NCBI GenBank assembly: GCA_965279255.1
Contig: OZ257146.1
Span: 558,001-622,000, forward strand
DNA: 64,000 nt
Direction of reading: 5' to 3'
From: CAMFLJ01 sp965279255
Lineage (GTDB): Bacteria > Actinomycetota > Acidimicrobiia > Acidimicrobiales > Acidimicrobilacustridaceae
Shown piece after piece: positions 35,839 to 44,780 of the stretch. Positions within the stretch are counted from its first letter, which is position 1, and every line of letters starts with the position of its first letter. The translations under genes were made by a program, and so were the position numbers. Under the pieces are notes generated by a model, which saw nothing but the letters and a program-made list of their open reading frames with translations, ran no database searches and had not been told where the DNA came from.

Positions 35839-36378
35839 ATGGCTGCTCCCGACTACGTGCCGAAGCCCACTGACGAGAAGCCCCGCGTCTACGAGTCGCC
35901 GCCGCGGCGCCTCGGCTCGTGGCGCACCGACCGTCCGGGCGAGATCGACGGCCTCCAGCCGAGCGGCACCCAGCTCGGCACGCCGGGCCCCGACCAGGGC
36001 TACGCCCTGAAGCTGGCCCGCCAGTTCGACGGCCGGCTCGTGCTCACCGCGGGGGAGTCGGCCGAGGACGCCGTCGCCGGGTGCATCGCCATCGCCCTGC
36101 GCCGCGCCTCGCTGTTCGGGCGCTCGCCGATGATCCACGACCTCACCCTGGCCTTCACCCTGTGGGGCTACCTGGGCGAGGCCCCGACCGAGCTCACCTC
36201 GGTCCGCCGCGAGCGCTTCGCCGCCGTGGCCAGCACGCACCACTACGAGGAGCGCCGGGCGCTCGTCGACGCCGTGCCCGACGACATCCTGCGCATGACG
36301 CCCGTCGAGGTCGCCGCCCTGGTGGGGGTCACCCCGACCTACGTGCTCACCCTCGGCGACGCCGCCCCCGCCCACTAG
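35839..36378 (+). CDS. Conserved-looking unknown protein downstream of cimA
   Basis: 179 residues starting 11 bases after cimA. The N-terminus is Pro-rich and polar (PDYVPKPTDEKPRVYESPPRRLGSW), followed by a mixed alpha/beta region (LVLTAGESAEDAVAGCIAIAL) and a helical end. No signal peptide or catalytic motif recognised. Its place at the end of the leuB-ilvE-cimA operon is the only clue to function. Confidence 0.6.
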   Translation: MAAPDYVPKPTDEKPRVYESPPRRLGSWRTDRPGEIDGLQPSGTQLGTPGPDQGYALKLARQFDGRLVLTAGESAEDAVAGCIAIALRRASLFGRSPMIHDLTLAFTLWGYLGEAPTELTSVRRERFAAVASTHHYEERRALVDAVPDDILRMTPVEVAALVGVTPTYVLTLGDAAPAH

Positions 36379-36382
36379 TTCG

Positions 36383-36409
36383 GCGTCACGCGGTCCTGGC
36401 GCGTGACGC
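36383..36409. terminator. Hairpin shared by convergent genes, inside the ku 3' end
   Basis: A perfect 10-bp stem (GCGTCACGCG / CGCGTGACGC) with a seven-base loop spans the ku stop codon and the gap to the upstream operon. It can act for either strand; there is no T-tract. Confidence 0.6.
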
Positions 36410-37414
36410 GGGCGACCTCGTCGCCTTGCGCGCGCTGGCCTTCTTCCTTGCCGCGGGCTTGGTTGCGGCGGCCTTCTTCTTGGCCGCCGGCTTCGTCGCG
36501 GCGGCCTTCTTCTTCGCTCCGGCCTTCTTCGCTCCGGCCTTCTTCGTCGCGGCCTTCGTGGCCGGACGGGTCGAGCCCTTCGTCGACGAGCCCTTCGCGG
36601 CGGAGCGGGAACCGCCCTTGCGTCGGGCTGCCTTGCTCTGGTCGACGCTGGCCTGGAGGGCGGCCAGGAGGTCGACGACGTTCGAGTCACCCTCTCCGTC
36701 GTCCCGCTCCTCGACGACCACCTCCTCGCCGTCGTCCTTCCGGGCGATGAGGTCCCGCAGCTCCTCGGTGAAGGTGTCGTGGTAGCGCTCCGGCTTCCAG
36801 TCCCGGGCGAGGGCGTCGACGATCTGGGTGGCCAGCTTCAGCTCCTTGGCTGACGGCTTCGCCATCGAACGCGGGATCTGGTCGATGTCGCTGCGGGACA
36901 CGACCTCGTCGGCGAAGCGCATGGTCGACATCGCCAGCGCCCCCTCGAAGGGGCGGATCGCGGCCAGGTACTGCGTCGTGCGCATCACGACCGAACCGAT
37001 GCCGACGCGCTGCTGGTCGATCATGGCGGCGAGCAGCAGGCCGTAGGGCTTCCGCGCCGCGTCGCCGTCAGGGGCCAGCCAGTAGGTGTGCTCGTAGAAG
37101 ACCGGGTCGATCTCCTCGAGGGGCACGAAGTCGGCCACGTCGATCGAGCGGGTGGAGGCAGGGTGCAGCCGAGCGACCTCGTCCGGGTCGAAGGTGACGT
37201 AGCGGCCCTGGCTCAGCTCGTACCCGAGCTCGACGTCGTCGGCTTCGACCGGATCGCCGGTCTTCTCCGACACCTGCTGGTTGCGGACCCTCACCCCAGT
37301 GGCCTTCTCGAGGCGGTGGAAGTGGACCTTGTGGTCGTGGACCGCGGTGAAGGCCTTCACCGGCACGCTCACGAGGCCGAAGCTGATCGAACCTGACCAT
37401 GTCGCACGAGCCAT
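36386..37414 (-). CDS. ku: Ku DNA-end-binding protein
   Basis: 342 residues. The Ku core (about residues 1-265) begins ARATWSGSISFGLVSVPVK and contains KPYGLLLAAM; it forms the homodimeric ring that binds double-strand ends in bacterial non-homologous end joining. The last 80 residues are a low-complexity Lys/Ala tail (KKAGAKKAGAKKKAAATKP), known in actinobacterial Ku to contact DNA. The partner ligase LigD is not in this window. Confidence 0.95.
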   Translation of the reverse strand: MARATWSGSISFGLVSVPVKAFTAVHDHKVHFHRLEKATGVRVRNQQVSEKTGDPVEADDVELGYELSQGRYVTFDPDEVARLHPASTRSIDVADFVPLEEIDPVFYEHTYWLAPDGDAARKPYGLLLAAMIDQQRVGIGSVVMRTTQYLAAIRPFEGALAMSTMRFADEVVSRSDIDQIPRSMAKPSAKELKLATQIVDALARDWKPERYHDTFTEELRDLIARKDDGEEVVVEERDDGEGDSNVVDLLAALQASVDQSKAARRKGGSRSAAKGSSTKGSTRPATKAATKKAGAKKAGAKKKAAATKPAAKKKAAATKPAARKKASARKATRSPASRARTA

Positions 37415-37483
37415 GCCCGTGCTCCTACCCGGATGCGGACGGGCCGCACCCGCCTGCCTCCCACCGCACGTGGGCGGACCCGG

Positions 37484-38401
37484 CTACGCGGCGGTGGCGA
37501 GCGAGGTGTCGGTGGAGCCGGCGGCCGCGCCCTTGAGCGACTCGGCGACGATCTCGATCGGGGTGCCGGCCGGCAGCATGTCGGCGAGCTGGGTGATGAC
37601 GTCGTTGGGCATGCGGATGCAGCCGTTGGACGCCTGGGTGCCGATGAGGTCGGGCTGGTTCGTGCCGTGGAAGGCCACGACCGGCAGGCCGTTGTCGAAC
37701 AGGTCGAGGGCCTCGCTGTAGCCGTTGGTGGAGAGGATCCACGGGCCGTAGGCGCCGCTGGTGTTCTTCTGCTGGATCTTCTCGCTCAGGTAGAACGCGC
37801 CGAGCGGGGTGGGCGTGGTCTCCTTGCCGATGACCACGTCGGTCTCGGCGACGACGGTGTCGCCGTCGAAGACGGTGAGGTGGCGGTCGGCGAGCGACAG
37901 CACCATGCGGTAGGTGGTCGAGGTCACCTCGACGTCGGAGGCCTTGACCCAGCCCTCGGTGTGGTTCGGGCGGGCCTGGATCATCACCTTCAGCCAGTCG
38001 CCGTGCTCCTCGAGGACCTGCATGACCAGCGGGTTCTTGAAGTAGGTCGGGTTGTCGAACTCGTAGCCGAGCGCCACCTTCGACACACCGGCGGAGTTGA
38101 GGCCCACCCGCGGGATCGGGGCCCGGGCCGACTTCGGCGGGGCGGTCGTGGTGGTCGTCTCGGCGTCGCGGAGGTCGGCGGGCGGCTCGGCGAACACGAT
38201 CACGCTCGGCACCTTGGCGGTGGCGATGAGCGAGCCGACCGGTGCCGGGGCGGTGGTCGGCGTGGGCTGCGTCGTCGACTCCTCCGGGGCGGCCTCGGGG
38301 GCCTCCTTGCCCGAGCAGGCGGCGGCTCCGACGAGCAGGGCCACCAACACGGCGAGCAGGGCGATCAGGCGGGCTGGTGAGGTGGGTCGAACCTGGCGCA
38401 T
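37484..38401 (-). CDS. L,D-transpeptidase (YkuD) lipoprotein
   Basis: 305 residues. Signal peptide and lipobox (VGAAAC) are followed by a Thr/Pro-rich linker (to about residue 60), an SH3-like stretch (KNPLVMQVLEEHGDWLKVMI), and a YkuD domain with HGTNQ and the catalytic Cys261 in ASNGCIRM. It forms 3-3 peptidoglycan crosslinks or anchors proteins outside the membrane. It starts 26 bases from the divergent gltX. Confidence 0.92.
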   Translation of the reverse strand: MRQVRPTSPARLIALLAVLVALLVGAAACSGKEAPEAAPEESTTQPTPTTAPAPVGSLIATAKVPSVIVFAEPPADLRDAETTTTTAPPKSARAPIPRVGLNSAGVSKVALGYEFDNPTYFKNPLVMQVLEEHGDWLKVMIQARPNHTEGWVKASDVEVTSTTYRMVLSLADRHLTVFDGDTVVAETDVVIGKETTPTPLGAFYLSEKIQQKNTSGAYGPWILSTNGYSEALDLFDNGLPVVAFHGTNQPDLIGTQASNGCIRMPNDVITQLADMLPAGTPIEIVAESLKGAAAGSTDTSLATAA

Positions 38402-38427
38402 GAGAGGGGGACGGTACCATCGGCGGC

Positions 38428-39837
38428 GTGACCTCTCCCGTCGTCCGCGTCCGTTTCGCGCCCTCTCCGACGGGCTACCTCCACATCGGTGGCGCCCGCA
38501 CGGCCCTGTTCAACTGGCTCTTCGCCCGGCAGCAGGGAGGACAGTTCGTCCTGCGCATCGAGGACACCGACAGCGAGCGCTCCAAGCCCGAGCTGATCGA
38601 CGTGATCTTCCGGGCCCTCGAGTGGCTGGGCCTCGACTGGGACGGCACCCCGGTGCACCAGTCCGAGCGCGGCGACCTCTACACCGCGGCCATCGCCAAG
38701 CTCCTCGCCGACGGCACCGCCTACTGGTGCGACTGCACGCCCGACGCCGTCAAGGCCCGGGCCGAGGCCCGTGGCGGCCAGCCCGGCTACGACGGCCACT
38801 GCCGCGGGCGGGGTCTCGGGCCGGGTGAGGGCCACGTCGTGCGCTTCCACGTCCCCGACGAGGGCACGACCGCCTTCGACGACGTCATCCGCGGCCACGT
38901 GAGCTTCGAGAACGCCAACCTCGAGGACTTCGTCATCCAGCGGTCCAACGGCACGCCGATGTTCCACCTGGCCAACGCCGTCGACGACGCCGACCAGGGC
39001 ATCACCCACGTGGTGCGGGGCGAGGACCTCATCAACGTCACCCCCAAGGTGCTGCTCATCCGCGACGCCCTCGGCACGGCCGGCGAGCTGACCTTCGCCC
39101 ACCTCCCGCTGATCGTGAACGAGAAGCGCCAGAAGCTCTCCAAGCGCCGCGACGACGTCTCGGTCGGCGACTACATCGACCGGGGCTACCTGCCGGAGGC
39201 CATGGTCAACTACCTCGCCACCCTGGGCTGGGGTGCCCCCGACGGCATCGAGATCCGACCCCTGCCCGAGATCGTCGAGCTGTTCCGCCTCGAGGACGTC
39301 AACTCCTCGGGTGCCTTCTTCGACGTGAAGAAGCTCCAGCACTTCAACGGCGAGTACATCCGCGAGCTCTCGATCCCGCAGTTCGTCAGCTCGTCCACCC
39401 GCTGGCTCTTCGACGACACCCCGTGGCCGTCGGAGCGCTTCGACGTCGCCACCTTCGAGGTCATGGCCCCTCTGGTGCAGGAGCGCGTGAAGCTCCTGTC
39501 GGAGGTCCCCGGCTACGTCGACTTCCTCTTCCTGCCCGACGCCCCGATCGACGACACCTCGTGGGAGAAGGTCTTCGTGAAGGCCCCCGAGCTCGCCGCC
39601 GACGTGCTCGACCACGCCGCCGCCCGCTTCCTCGACTGCGAGTGGGACTGCCCCTCGATCGAGGTCGCCCTGTTCTCCTACGCGGAGGAGCACGGCGTCG
39701 CCAAGGGCAAGGTCCAGGCCCCGGTCCGCGTCGCCGTCACCGGCCGCACCGTCGGCCCGCCCCTGTTCGAGTCGCTCGAGGTCCTCGGCCGCGACGAGAC
39801 CCTCCGGCGCATCGCCGCCGCCCGCGCTCGGCTCTGA
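38428..39837 (+). CDS. gltX: Glutamyl-tRNA synthetase
   Basis: 469 residues from a GTG. Class I motifs are HIGG (FAPSPTGYLHIGGARTALF) and KLSKR; a C-terminal anticodon-binding domain follows. A tRNA-Gln gene lies 0.7 kb downstream. In most actinobacteria GltX also charges tRNA-Gln with Glu for correction by GatCAB; no glnS is seen here. Confidence 0.95.
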   Translation: MTSPVVRVRFAPSPTGYLHIGGARTALFNWLFARQQGGQFVLRIEDTDSERSKPELIDVIFRALEWLGLDWDGTPVHQSERGDLYTAAIAKLLADGTAYWCDCTPDAVKARAEARGGQPGYDGHCRGRGLGPGEGHVVRFHVPDEGTTAFDDVIRGHVSFENANLEDFVIQRSNGTPMFHLANAVDDADQGITHVVRGEDLINVTPKVLLIRDALGTAGELTFAHLPLIVNEKRQKLSKRRDDVSVGDYIDRGYLPEAMVNYLATLGWGAPDGIEIRPLPEIVELFRLEDVNSSGAFFDVKKLQHFNGEYIRELSIPQFVSSSTRWLFDDTPWPSERFDVATFEVMAPLVQERVKLLSEVPGYVDFLFLPDAPIDDTSWEKVFVKAPELAADVLDHAAARFLDCEWDCPSIEVALFSYAEEHGVAKGKVQAPVRVAVTGRTVGPPLFESLEVLGRDETLRRIAAARARL

Positions 39838-39864
39838 CGGCCGGTCGTCTCCCACCCCACCCTC

Positions 39865-40458
39865 ATGCTGCGCTGGTTCTTCCGCATCGTCGTGGGGCTG
39901 GCCGCGCTCGTCGTGCTCTACGTCGGGCTCACCTTCGCCCAGGTGTGGTGGGCCTCCCGCTCGAACGACACGACGAAGGCCTCGGCGATCGTGGTGATGG
40001 GCGCAGCCCAGTGGAACGGTGTGCCCTCACCCGTGCTGGCCGGACGCCTCGACCACGCCGTGGCGCTGTACGAGGAGGGGGTGGCGCCGCTCATCGTGGT
40101 GACCGGCGGCAAGCAGGCCGGCGACGCCGTCACCCAGGGCCGCAGCGGCTACGAGTACCTGCGGGCGAAAGGCATCCCCGACGAGGCCATCAAGGTCGAG
40201 GTGGAGGGCACCAACAGCTTCGAGGAGCTCTCGGCGTCCGCGCTGATCCTCGAGCAGGCGGGGGTGGGCGACGACGTCGTGATCGTCACCGACCCCTACC
40301 ACGCGCTCCGGGCGGGGGAGATCGCCGAGGAGGTCGGGCTGCGCCCGCACGTGTCACCGACGCACGCCTCCAGCGGCGTGCGCCAGATGGCCCGTGAGAC
40401 CGTGGCGGTGGCCATCGGCCGCATCATCGGGTACCGCCGCCTGGCCTCCGTGGCCTGA
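39865..40458 (+). CDS. YdcF-like DUF218 membrane-anchored protein
   Basis: 197 residues. One N-terminal transmembrane helix (about 5-25) precedes a DUF218 domain with ASAIVVMGAAQWNG, VTGGKQAGD and VVIVTDPYHALRA. SanA/YdcF relatives are linked to envelope barrier functions. The start is 27 bases after gltX. Confidence 0.85.
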   Translation: MLRWFFRIVVGLAALVVLYVGLTFAQVWWASRSNDTTKASAIVVMGAAQWNGVPSPVLAGRLDHAVALYEEGVAPLIVVTGGKQAGDAVTQGRSGYEYLRAKGIPDEAIKVEVEGTNSFEELSASALILEQAGVGDDVVIVTDPYHALRAGEIAEEVGLRPHVSPTHASSGVRQMARETVAVAIGRIIGYRRLASVA

Positions 40459-40524
40459 CCACGACCGGAACTCGGCCGGCGGTTGGTGCGCCACCCCGAC
40501 GAGCCGATACGATCTCCTCGCCCT

Positions 40525-40597
40525 TCGGGGGTAGTTCAACTGGCAGAACGCCTGACTCTGGATCAGGAGGTTGGGGGTTCGATCCCTCCCCCCCGAG
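40525..40597 (+). tRNA. tRNA-Gln(CTG)
   Basis: A 73-nt cloverleaf: acceptor TCGGGGG pairs with CCCCCGA, D-arm GTTC/GAAC, anticodon stem CCTGA/TCAGG with loop CTCTGGA (anticodon CTG), and T-arm around TTCGATC. Discriminator G; CCA is not encoded. Confidence 0.95.
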
Positions 40598-40600
40598 CAA

Positions 40601-40632
40601 CGCAGCACCGCAGTACCGCAGTACCGCAGCAT
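40601..40632. repeat. Four 8-bp tandem repeats after tRNA-Gln
   Basis: CGCAGCAC, CGCAGTAC, CGCAGTAC and CGCAGCAT follow directly behind the tRNA 3' end. Confidence 0.7.
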
Positions 40633-40633
40633 T

Positions 40634-40675
40634 GGGCCGGCCCACCGCCAGGGGGTCGGCCCTTCTGCTTTCCGA
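40634..40675 (+). terminator. Terminator after tRNA-Gln
   Basis: A stem GGGCCG / CGGCCC (40634-40639 and 40657-40662), extended by CCC/GGG, is followed by TTCTGCTTT. Confidence 0.65.
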
Positions 40676-40714
40676 TCGACGGTCGAGGGCATCGGGTTCG
40701 TAGGCTTGCGCCTC

Positions 40715-41695
40715 ATGGACGACACCCCCCTCATGCCGTACCGCCGCCTCGGCCACTCCGGGCTCCAGGTCAGCGCCCTCTCGTTCGGCTCCTGGGTCAC
40801 CTTCGGCGACCAGCTCGACACGACCCTCGCCAAGGAGTGCCTCACCGCCGCCCGCGACGGTGGCGTGAACTTCTTCGACAACGCCGAGTCCTACGCCGGT
40901 GGCCAGTCGGAGTCGATCATGGGCGCGGCGATCGCCGAGCTGGGCTGGCCCCGGTGGTCTTACGTGATCAGCACCAAGGTCTTCTGGGGCATCCACGAGG
41001 GCCCCAACATGCGCAACACCCTCAACCGCAAGTACCTGTTGCAGGCCATCGAGGGCAGCCTCGAGCGTCTCCAGCTCGACTTCGTCGACCTGCTGTTCTG
41101 CCACCGCCCCGACCCGGAGACCCCCATCGAGGAGACCGTCCGGGCGATGCACGACATCATCGAGCGCGGCCAGGCCCTCTACTGGGGAACCTCCGAGTGG
41201 TCGGCCGACGAGATCCGCGCCGCGTGGGAGATCGCCGAGCGCCACCACCTCCACAAGCCGGTGATGGAGCAGCCGCAGTACAACCTGCTCGAGCGCCGCC
41301 GCGTCGAGGTCGAGTACGCCCGCCTCTACGACGACATCGGCCTCGGCCTCACCACCTGGAGCCCGCTCGCCTCCGGCCTGCTCACCGGCAAGTACCTCGA
41401 CGGCGTGCCCGACGACAGCCGGGCCACGCTGCCCGGCTACGAGTGGCTGGCCGGCATGCTCACCGACGAGGGCCGCAACGCGAAGGTGCTCCGCCTCCAG
41501 ACGATCGCCGACGAGCTCGGCTGCTCGCTGGCCCAGCTCTCCATCGCCTGGTGCGCCGCCAACCCCAACGTCTCCACCGTGATCCTCGGCGCCAGCCGGG
41601 TCGAGCAGGTGCACGAGAACCTGAAGGCGCTCGAGGTGCTCGACGCCCTCGACCTCGACATGCTCGATCGCATCGACGCGGCCCTCGCCGGATGA
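40715..41695 (+). CDS. Aldo/keto reductase, potassium-channel beta-subunit type
   Basis: 326 residues from ATG 40715. YRRLGHSGLQVSALSFGSW, FFDNAESYAGGQSE (catalytic Asp/Tyr), the lysine in VISTKVFWG and VILGASRVEQ resemble the Kv-beta/YghZ group rather than the paralogs at 4812 and 42291. Substrate unknown. It overlaps the LOG gene start by four bases (ATGA). Confidence 0.88.
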   Translation: MDDTPLMPYRRLGHSGLQVSALSFGSWVTFGDQLDTTLAKECLTAARDGGVNFFDNAESYAGGQSESIMGAAIAELGWPRWSYVISTKVFWGIHEGPNMRNTLNRKYLLQAIEGSLERLQLDFVDLLFCHRPDPETPIEETVRAMHDIIERGQALYWGTSEWSADEIRAAWEIAERHHLHKPVMEQPQYNLLERRRVEVEYARLYDDIGLGLTTWSPLASGLLTGKYLDGVPDDSRATLPGYEWLAGMLTDEGRNAKVLRLQTIADELGCSLAQLSIAWCAANPNVSTVILGASRVEQVHENLKALEVLDALDLDMLDRIDAALAG

Positions 41696-42282
41696 CCGCC
41701 ATCCGGTCGCTGTGCGTCTACTGCGGCTCCTCGATGGGCCGCGACCCCGCCCATCGCGAAGCGGCGGCGGCGGTGGGCACGCTGATGGCCGCCAAGGGGG
41801 TTCGCCTCGTCTACGGCGGCGGCGCGGTGGGGCTCATGGGCGTCGTCGCCGACGCCGTGATGGCCGGCGGGGGAGAGGTGCTCGGGGTCATCCCCAAGGG
41901 CCTGTTCTCCAACGAGGTCGGCCACCAGGGCATCACCGAGCTGGTCGAGGTCGACTCGATGCACCAGCGCAAGCAGCGCATGGCCGAGGAGGCCGACGCC
42001 TTCCTCGCCCTGCCCGGCGGGCTCGGCACCCTCGAGGAGCTGGCCGAGATCACGACCTGGGCGCAGCTCGGCATCCACGACAAGCCCGTCGGGGTGCTCG
42101 ACCTCGACGGCTTCTGGCAGCCGCTGCTCGACTTCCTCGACGGCGCCGTCGAGAGCGGGTTCCTGCGCCCGGCGAACCGCGAGCTCGTCGTGCGCATCAC
42201 CGATGTCGACGACGTGCTGGCGGTGCTCGGTGGACACCGCACGCCCCGGAACCCGGCCCTGCTCGGCTCCGACGAGACCTAG
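41692..42282 (+). CDS. LOG-family protein (cytokinin riboside monophosphate phosphoribohydrolase-like)
   Basis: 196 residues. The Rossmann-like fold starts SLCVYCGSSMGRDP, and the family signature LPGGLGTLEEL (PGGxGTxxE) and MHQRKQRM are intact. Relatives release free bases from nucleoside monophosphates. The ATG overlaps the upstream reductase stop. Confidence 0.92.
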   Translation: MTAIRSLCVYCGSSMGRDPAHREAAAAVGTLMAAKGVRLVYGGGAVGLMGVVADAVMAGGGEVLGVIPKGLFSNEVGHQGITELVEVDSMHQRKQRMAEEADAFLALPGGLGTLEELAEITTWAQLGIHDKPVGVLDLDGFWQPLLDFLDGAVESGFLRPANRELVVRITDVDDVLAVLGGHRTPRNPALLGSDET

Positions 42283-42290
42283 GAGACGTG

Positions 42291-43304
42291 ATGGAACGCA
42301 GGACCCTCGGAGGCACCGGCATCTCGGTCAGCTCCACGTGCCTCGGCACGATGATGTTCGGGATGATGGGCAACACCGACCACGACGAGTCGGTGCGGAT
42401 GATCCACACCGCTCTCGACGCCGGCGTGAACTTCGTCGACACCGCCGACGTCTACTCGATGGGCGAGTCCGAGCAGATCGTGGCCAAGGCCCTGAAGGGC
42501 CGGCGTGACGACGTCGTGCTCGCCACCAAGTTCGGCATGCCGATCAGCCCCGACCCCAACCGCATGGGTGGCTCGCGGCGCTGGATCGAGCAGGCGGTCG
42601 ACGAAAGCCTTCGACGGTTGGAGGTCGACCACATCGACCTCTACCAGTTCCACCGCTTCGACCCCACGACCGAGCTCGAGGAGACCCTCGCAGCGCTCAC
42701 CGACCTGGTGCGGGCGGGCAAGATCCGGGCGTTCGGCTGCTCGACCTTCGCCCCCGAGCGCATCGTCGAGGCCCACTGGACCTCGGAGCGGCTCGGGCTC
42801 CTGCGGTTCCGCACCGAGCAGCCCCGCTACTCGATCCTCTCCAGGGAGATCGAGGGTGCCGTCCTGCCCGTGGCCCAGCGCTACGGCATGGGCGTGCTCA
42901 GCTATGGCCCGCTCAGCGCCGGCTGGCTGTCGGGTCGGGCGGTGCCCACCGACGGTCACCGGTCCGCCCAGTCGCCGCAGTCCTTCGACCTCTCGATCCC
43001 CGGCAACCAGGCGAAGCTCGAGGCCACGCAGGCGCTCACGGCGCTGGCGGCGGAGGCGGGCATGCCGCTGACCCACCTGGCCACCGCGTTCGTGCGGGCC
43101 CACCCGGCCGTGACCGCGGTGATCATCGGGCCTCGCACCCCGGAGCAGCTCGACGACCTGCTCGCCGGTGCCGACGTGGTGCTGAGCGGCGACGTGCTCG
43201 ACCGCATCGACGAGATCGTGCCCCCCGGCACCGACCTCAACCCGGCCGACGTGCGCTTCGCCACCCCGCCCGAGCTCGAGCACACCCACCTGCGCCGCCG
43301 CTGA
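42291..43304 (+). CDS. Aldo/keto reductase
   Basis: 337 residues with AGGAGA just before the ATG. Same subfamily as the gene at 4812 (FVDTADVYSMGESEQ, ATKF, YQFHRFD, IIGPRT and a DRIDEIVPPG tail). The three genes from 40715 are tightly packed and probably one operon. Substrate unknown. Confidence 0.9.
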   Translation: MERRTLGGTGISVSSTCLGTMMFGMMGNTDHDESVRMIHTALDAGVNFVDTADVYSMGESEQIVAKALKGRRDDVVLATKFGMPISPDPNRMGGSRRWIEQAVDESLRRLEVDHIDLYQFHRFDPTTELEETLAALTDLVRAGKIRAFGCSTFAPERIVEAHWTSERLGLLRFRTEQPRYSILSREIEGAVLPVAQRYGMGVLSYGPLSAGWLSGRAVPTDGHRSAQSPQSFDLSIPGNQAKLEATQALTALAAEAGMPLTHLATAFVRAHPAVTAVIIGPRTPEQLDDLLAGADVVLSGDVLDRIDEIVPPGTDLNPADVRFATPPELEHTHLRRR

Positions 43305-43368
43305 CCTTGCGATTGCAGGGGTGGCCCTGCGTCGGAGCGCTGTCACACCCCCTGAATAGGGTTGTCGT

Positions 43369-44760
43369 ATGGGTTCGACGGGGCGATCCACGGGGCGAGA
43401 TCGGTACGGGAGGCGGGGCCGGGAGGCCGCGTCCGTCGTCGATTCCGTCGCCGCGTTGGTGGATGGTTTCGACCCGGGGTTGACGGGTGCTCGTGATGCG
43501 ATGGAGCTGGTGGCGGAGTTCTCGCGGCTCGAGCATCTCGCTTCTGCGGGTGTGGCGTTGGCGGCTCGTCGGGTGGCGCAGACCGATCTGTGGAAGCGCG
43601 GCGGGCACCGCAGCGCGGCGCACTGGCTCGATCACGTGACCGGGATGGGTCTGGGTGAGGCGGTGCGCCTGTTGCAGGCCGCGGAGGCGGTCGAGGCGGC
43701 ACCGGACACCTTCGTGGCGCTCAAGGCGGGCCGGGTGTCGACCCGGGAGGCGAAGGCGATCGGCGTCGCTGAGGCTGCGGATCCCGATGCCGGTCGCAAG
43801 CTCCTGGCGGTCGTCGGGGAGAAGTCGACGAAGGAGACCGAGAACGACGCCGCCCGGATCGTCGCCGCCGCGTCGAGCGAGTCACCGGAGGCGAAGGCCG
43901 AACGGCATCGCAAGGCTCGCCGGGTGTACCACGGGGTGAACGCCGACGGGATGGGCTATGGCAGCTGGTTGTTGCCGATGGCCGAGCACACCCGCATCGT
44001 CGCCCAGCTCGACGGCGAACGATCCACGGTCTTCGACCAGGCCCGCGCGGACGGCGTGCGCGACTCGGCCGACGCCTACACCGCGGACGCGTTGGTCCGG
44101 GTCTTCGACAGGGCCGCCACCAAGGCGCCCGGCGCAGCGGGAACCGGATCGAGCGCCGCGGCGACTTCGGTCGAGGGCAGCGCCGACCCCGGCGAGGACT
44201 GGTCGTTCACCAAGCTGATCGTCCGGGTCGACCTCACCGCCCTCGACCGAGGCGAGGTCGCTCCCGGTGAGGTGTGCGAGATCGCCGGGCAGGGCCCCAT
44301 CCCCGTGGCCGATGTGTGGCGGATGATCGACGGTGACGCGTTCGTCGCCGCGGTGACGACGAAGGGCACCGAGATCGACAAGGTCGTCCACCTGGGCCGC
44401 AAGCCCACCGTCCTGCAGAAGACCGCCCTCGAGTGGTTCTCCGCCGGGGAATGCTCCATCGGAGGGTGCACCAACCCGGCCCGCATCGAGATCGACCACG
44501 TCGCCGACTGGGCCGACACCAAGATCACCCGGCTCCCCGACCTCGCATCGCCGTGCGGTCACCACCACGACCTCAAGACCCACCACGGCTACACCTTCGG
44601 CCCCCGCCTCCCCAACGGGAAACGCAGGCTCATCCCACCCGACCAGGCCTCACCCGGCAGCACCGACCCGCCCGGGCTCACCCTCCTCCACGGCGACCGC
44701 CCGGAAGGGCGGACCCCACCACCCGACACCACCCAGGGCGGCCTCTTCGACACCGGCTGA
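43369..44760 (+). CDS. DUF222-HNH endonuclease-like protein
   Basis: 463 residues. An N-terminal helical DUF222 region (about 30-290) precedes an HNH/zinc motif that runs from CSIGGCTNPARIEIDHVADW to PCGHHHDLKTHHG (about 360-410). This architecture occurs in many copies in actinobacteria (13E12-type). Codon use is slightly less GC-biased at its 5' end than in neighbours (TTG, GTT, GGT codons), which may mark horizontal spread. No restriction partner is adjacent. Confidence 0.88.
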   Translation: MGSTGRSTGRDRYGRRGREAASVVDSVAALVDGFDPGLTGARDAMELVAEFSRLEHLASAGVALAARRVAQTDLWKRGGHRSAAHWLDHVTGMGLGEAVRLLQAAEAVEAAPDTFVALKAGRVSTREAKAIGVAEAADPDAGRKLLAVVGEKSTKETENDAARIVAAASSESPEAKAERHRKARRVYHGVNADGMGYGSWLLPMAEHTRIVAQLDGERSTVFDQARADGVRDSADAYTADALVRVFDRAATKAPGAAGTGSSAAATSVEGSADPGEDWSFTKLIVRVDLTALDRGEVAPGEVCEIAGQGPIPVADVWRMIDGDAFVAAVTTKGTEIDKVVHLGRKPTVLQKTALEWFSAGECSIGGCTNPARIEIDHVADWADTKITRLPDLASPCGHHHDLKTHHGYTFGPRLPNGKRRLIPPDQASPGSTDPPGLTLLHGDRPEGRTPPPDTTQGGLFDTG

Positions 44761-44780
44761 CGCCCCGGGAGGTATCGGCG

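Noticed and set aside
36386..37414. A Ku-LigD end-joining cassette
   Set aside because: Only ku is present; no ligase gene lies in the window.
43369..44760. A restriction-modification or homing endonuclease system
   Set aside because: The DUF222-HNH protein has no methyltransferase or intron context nearby.
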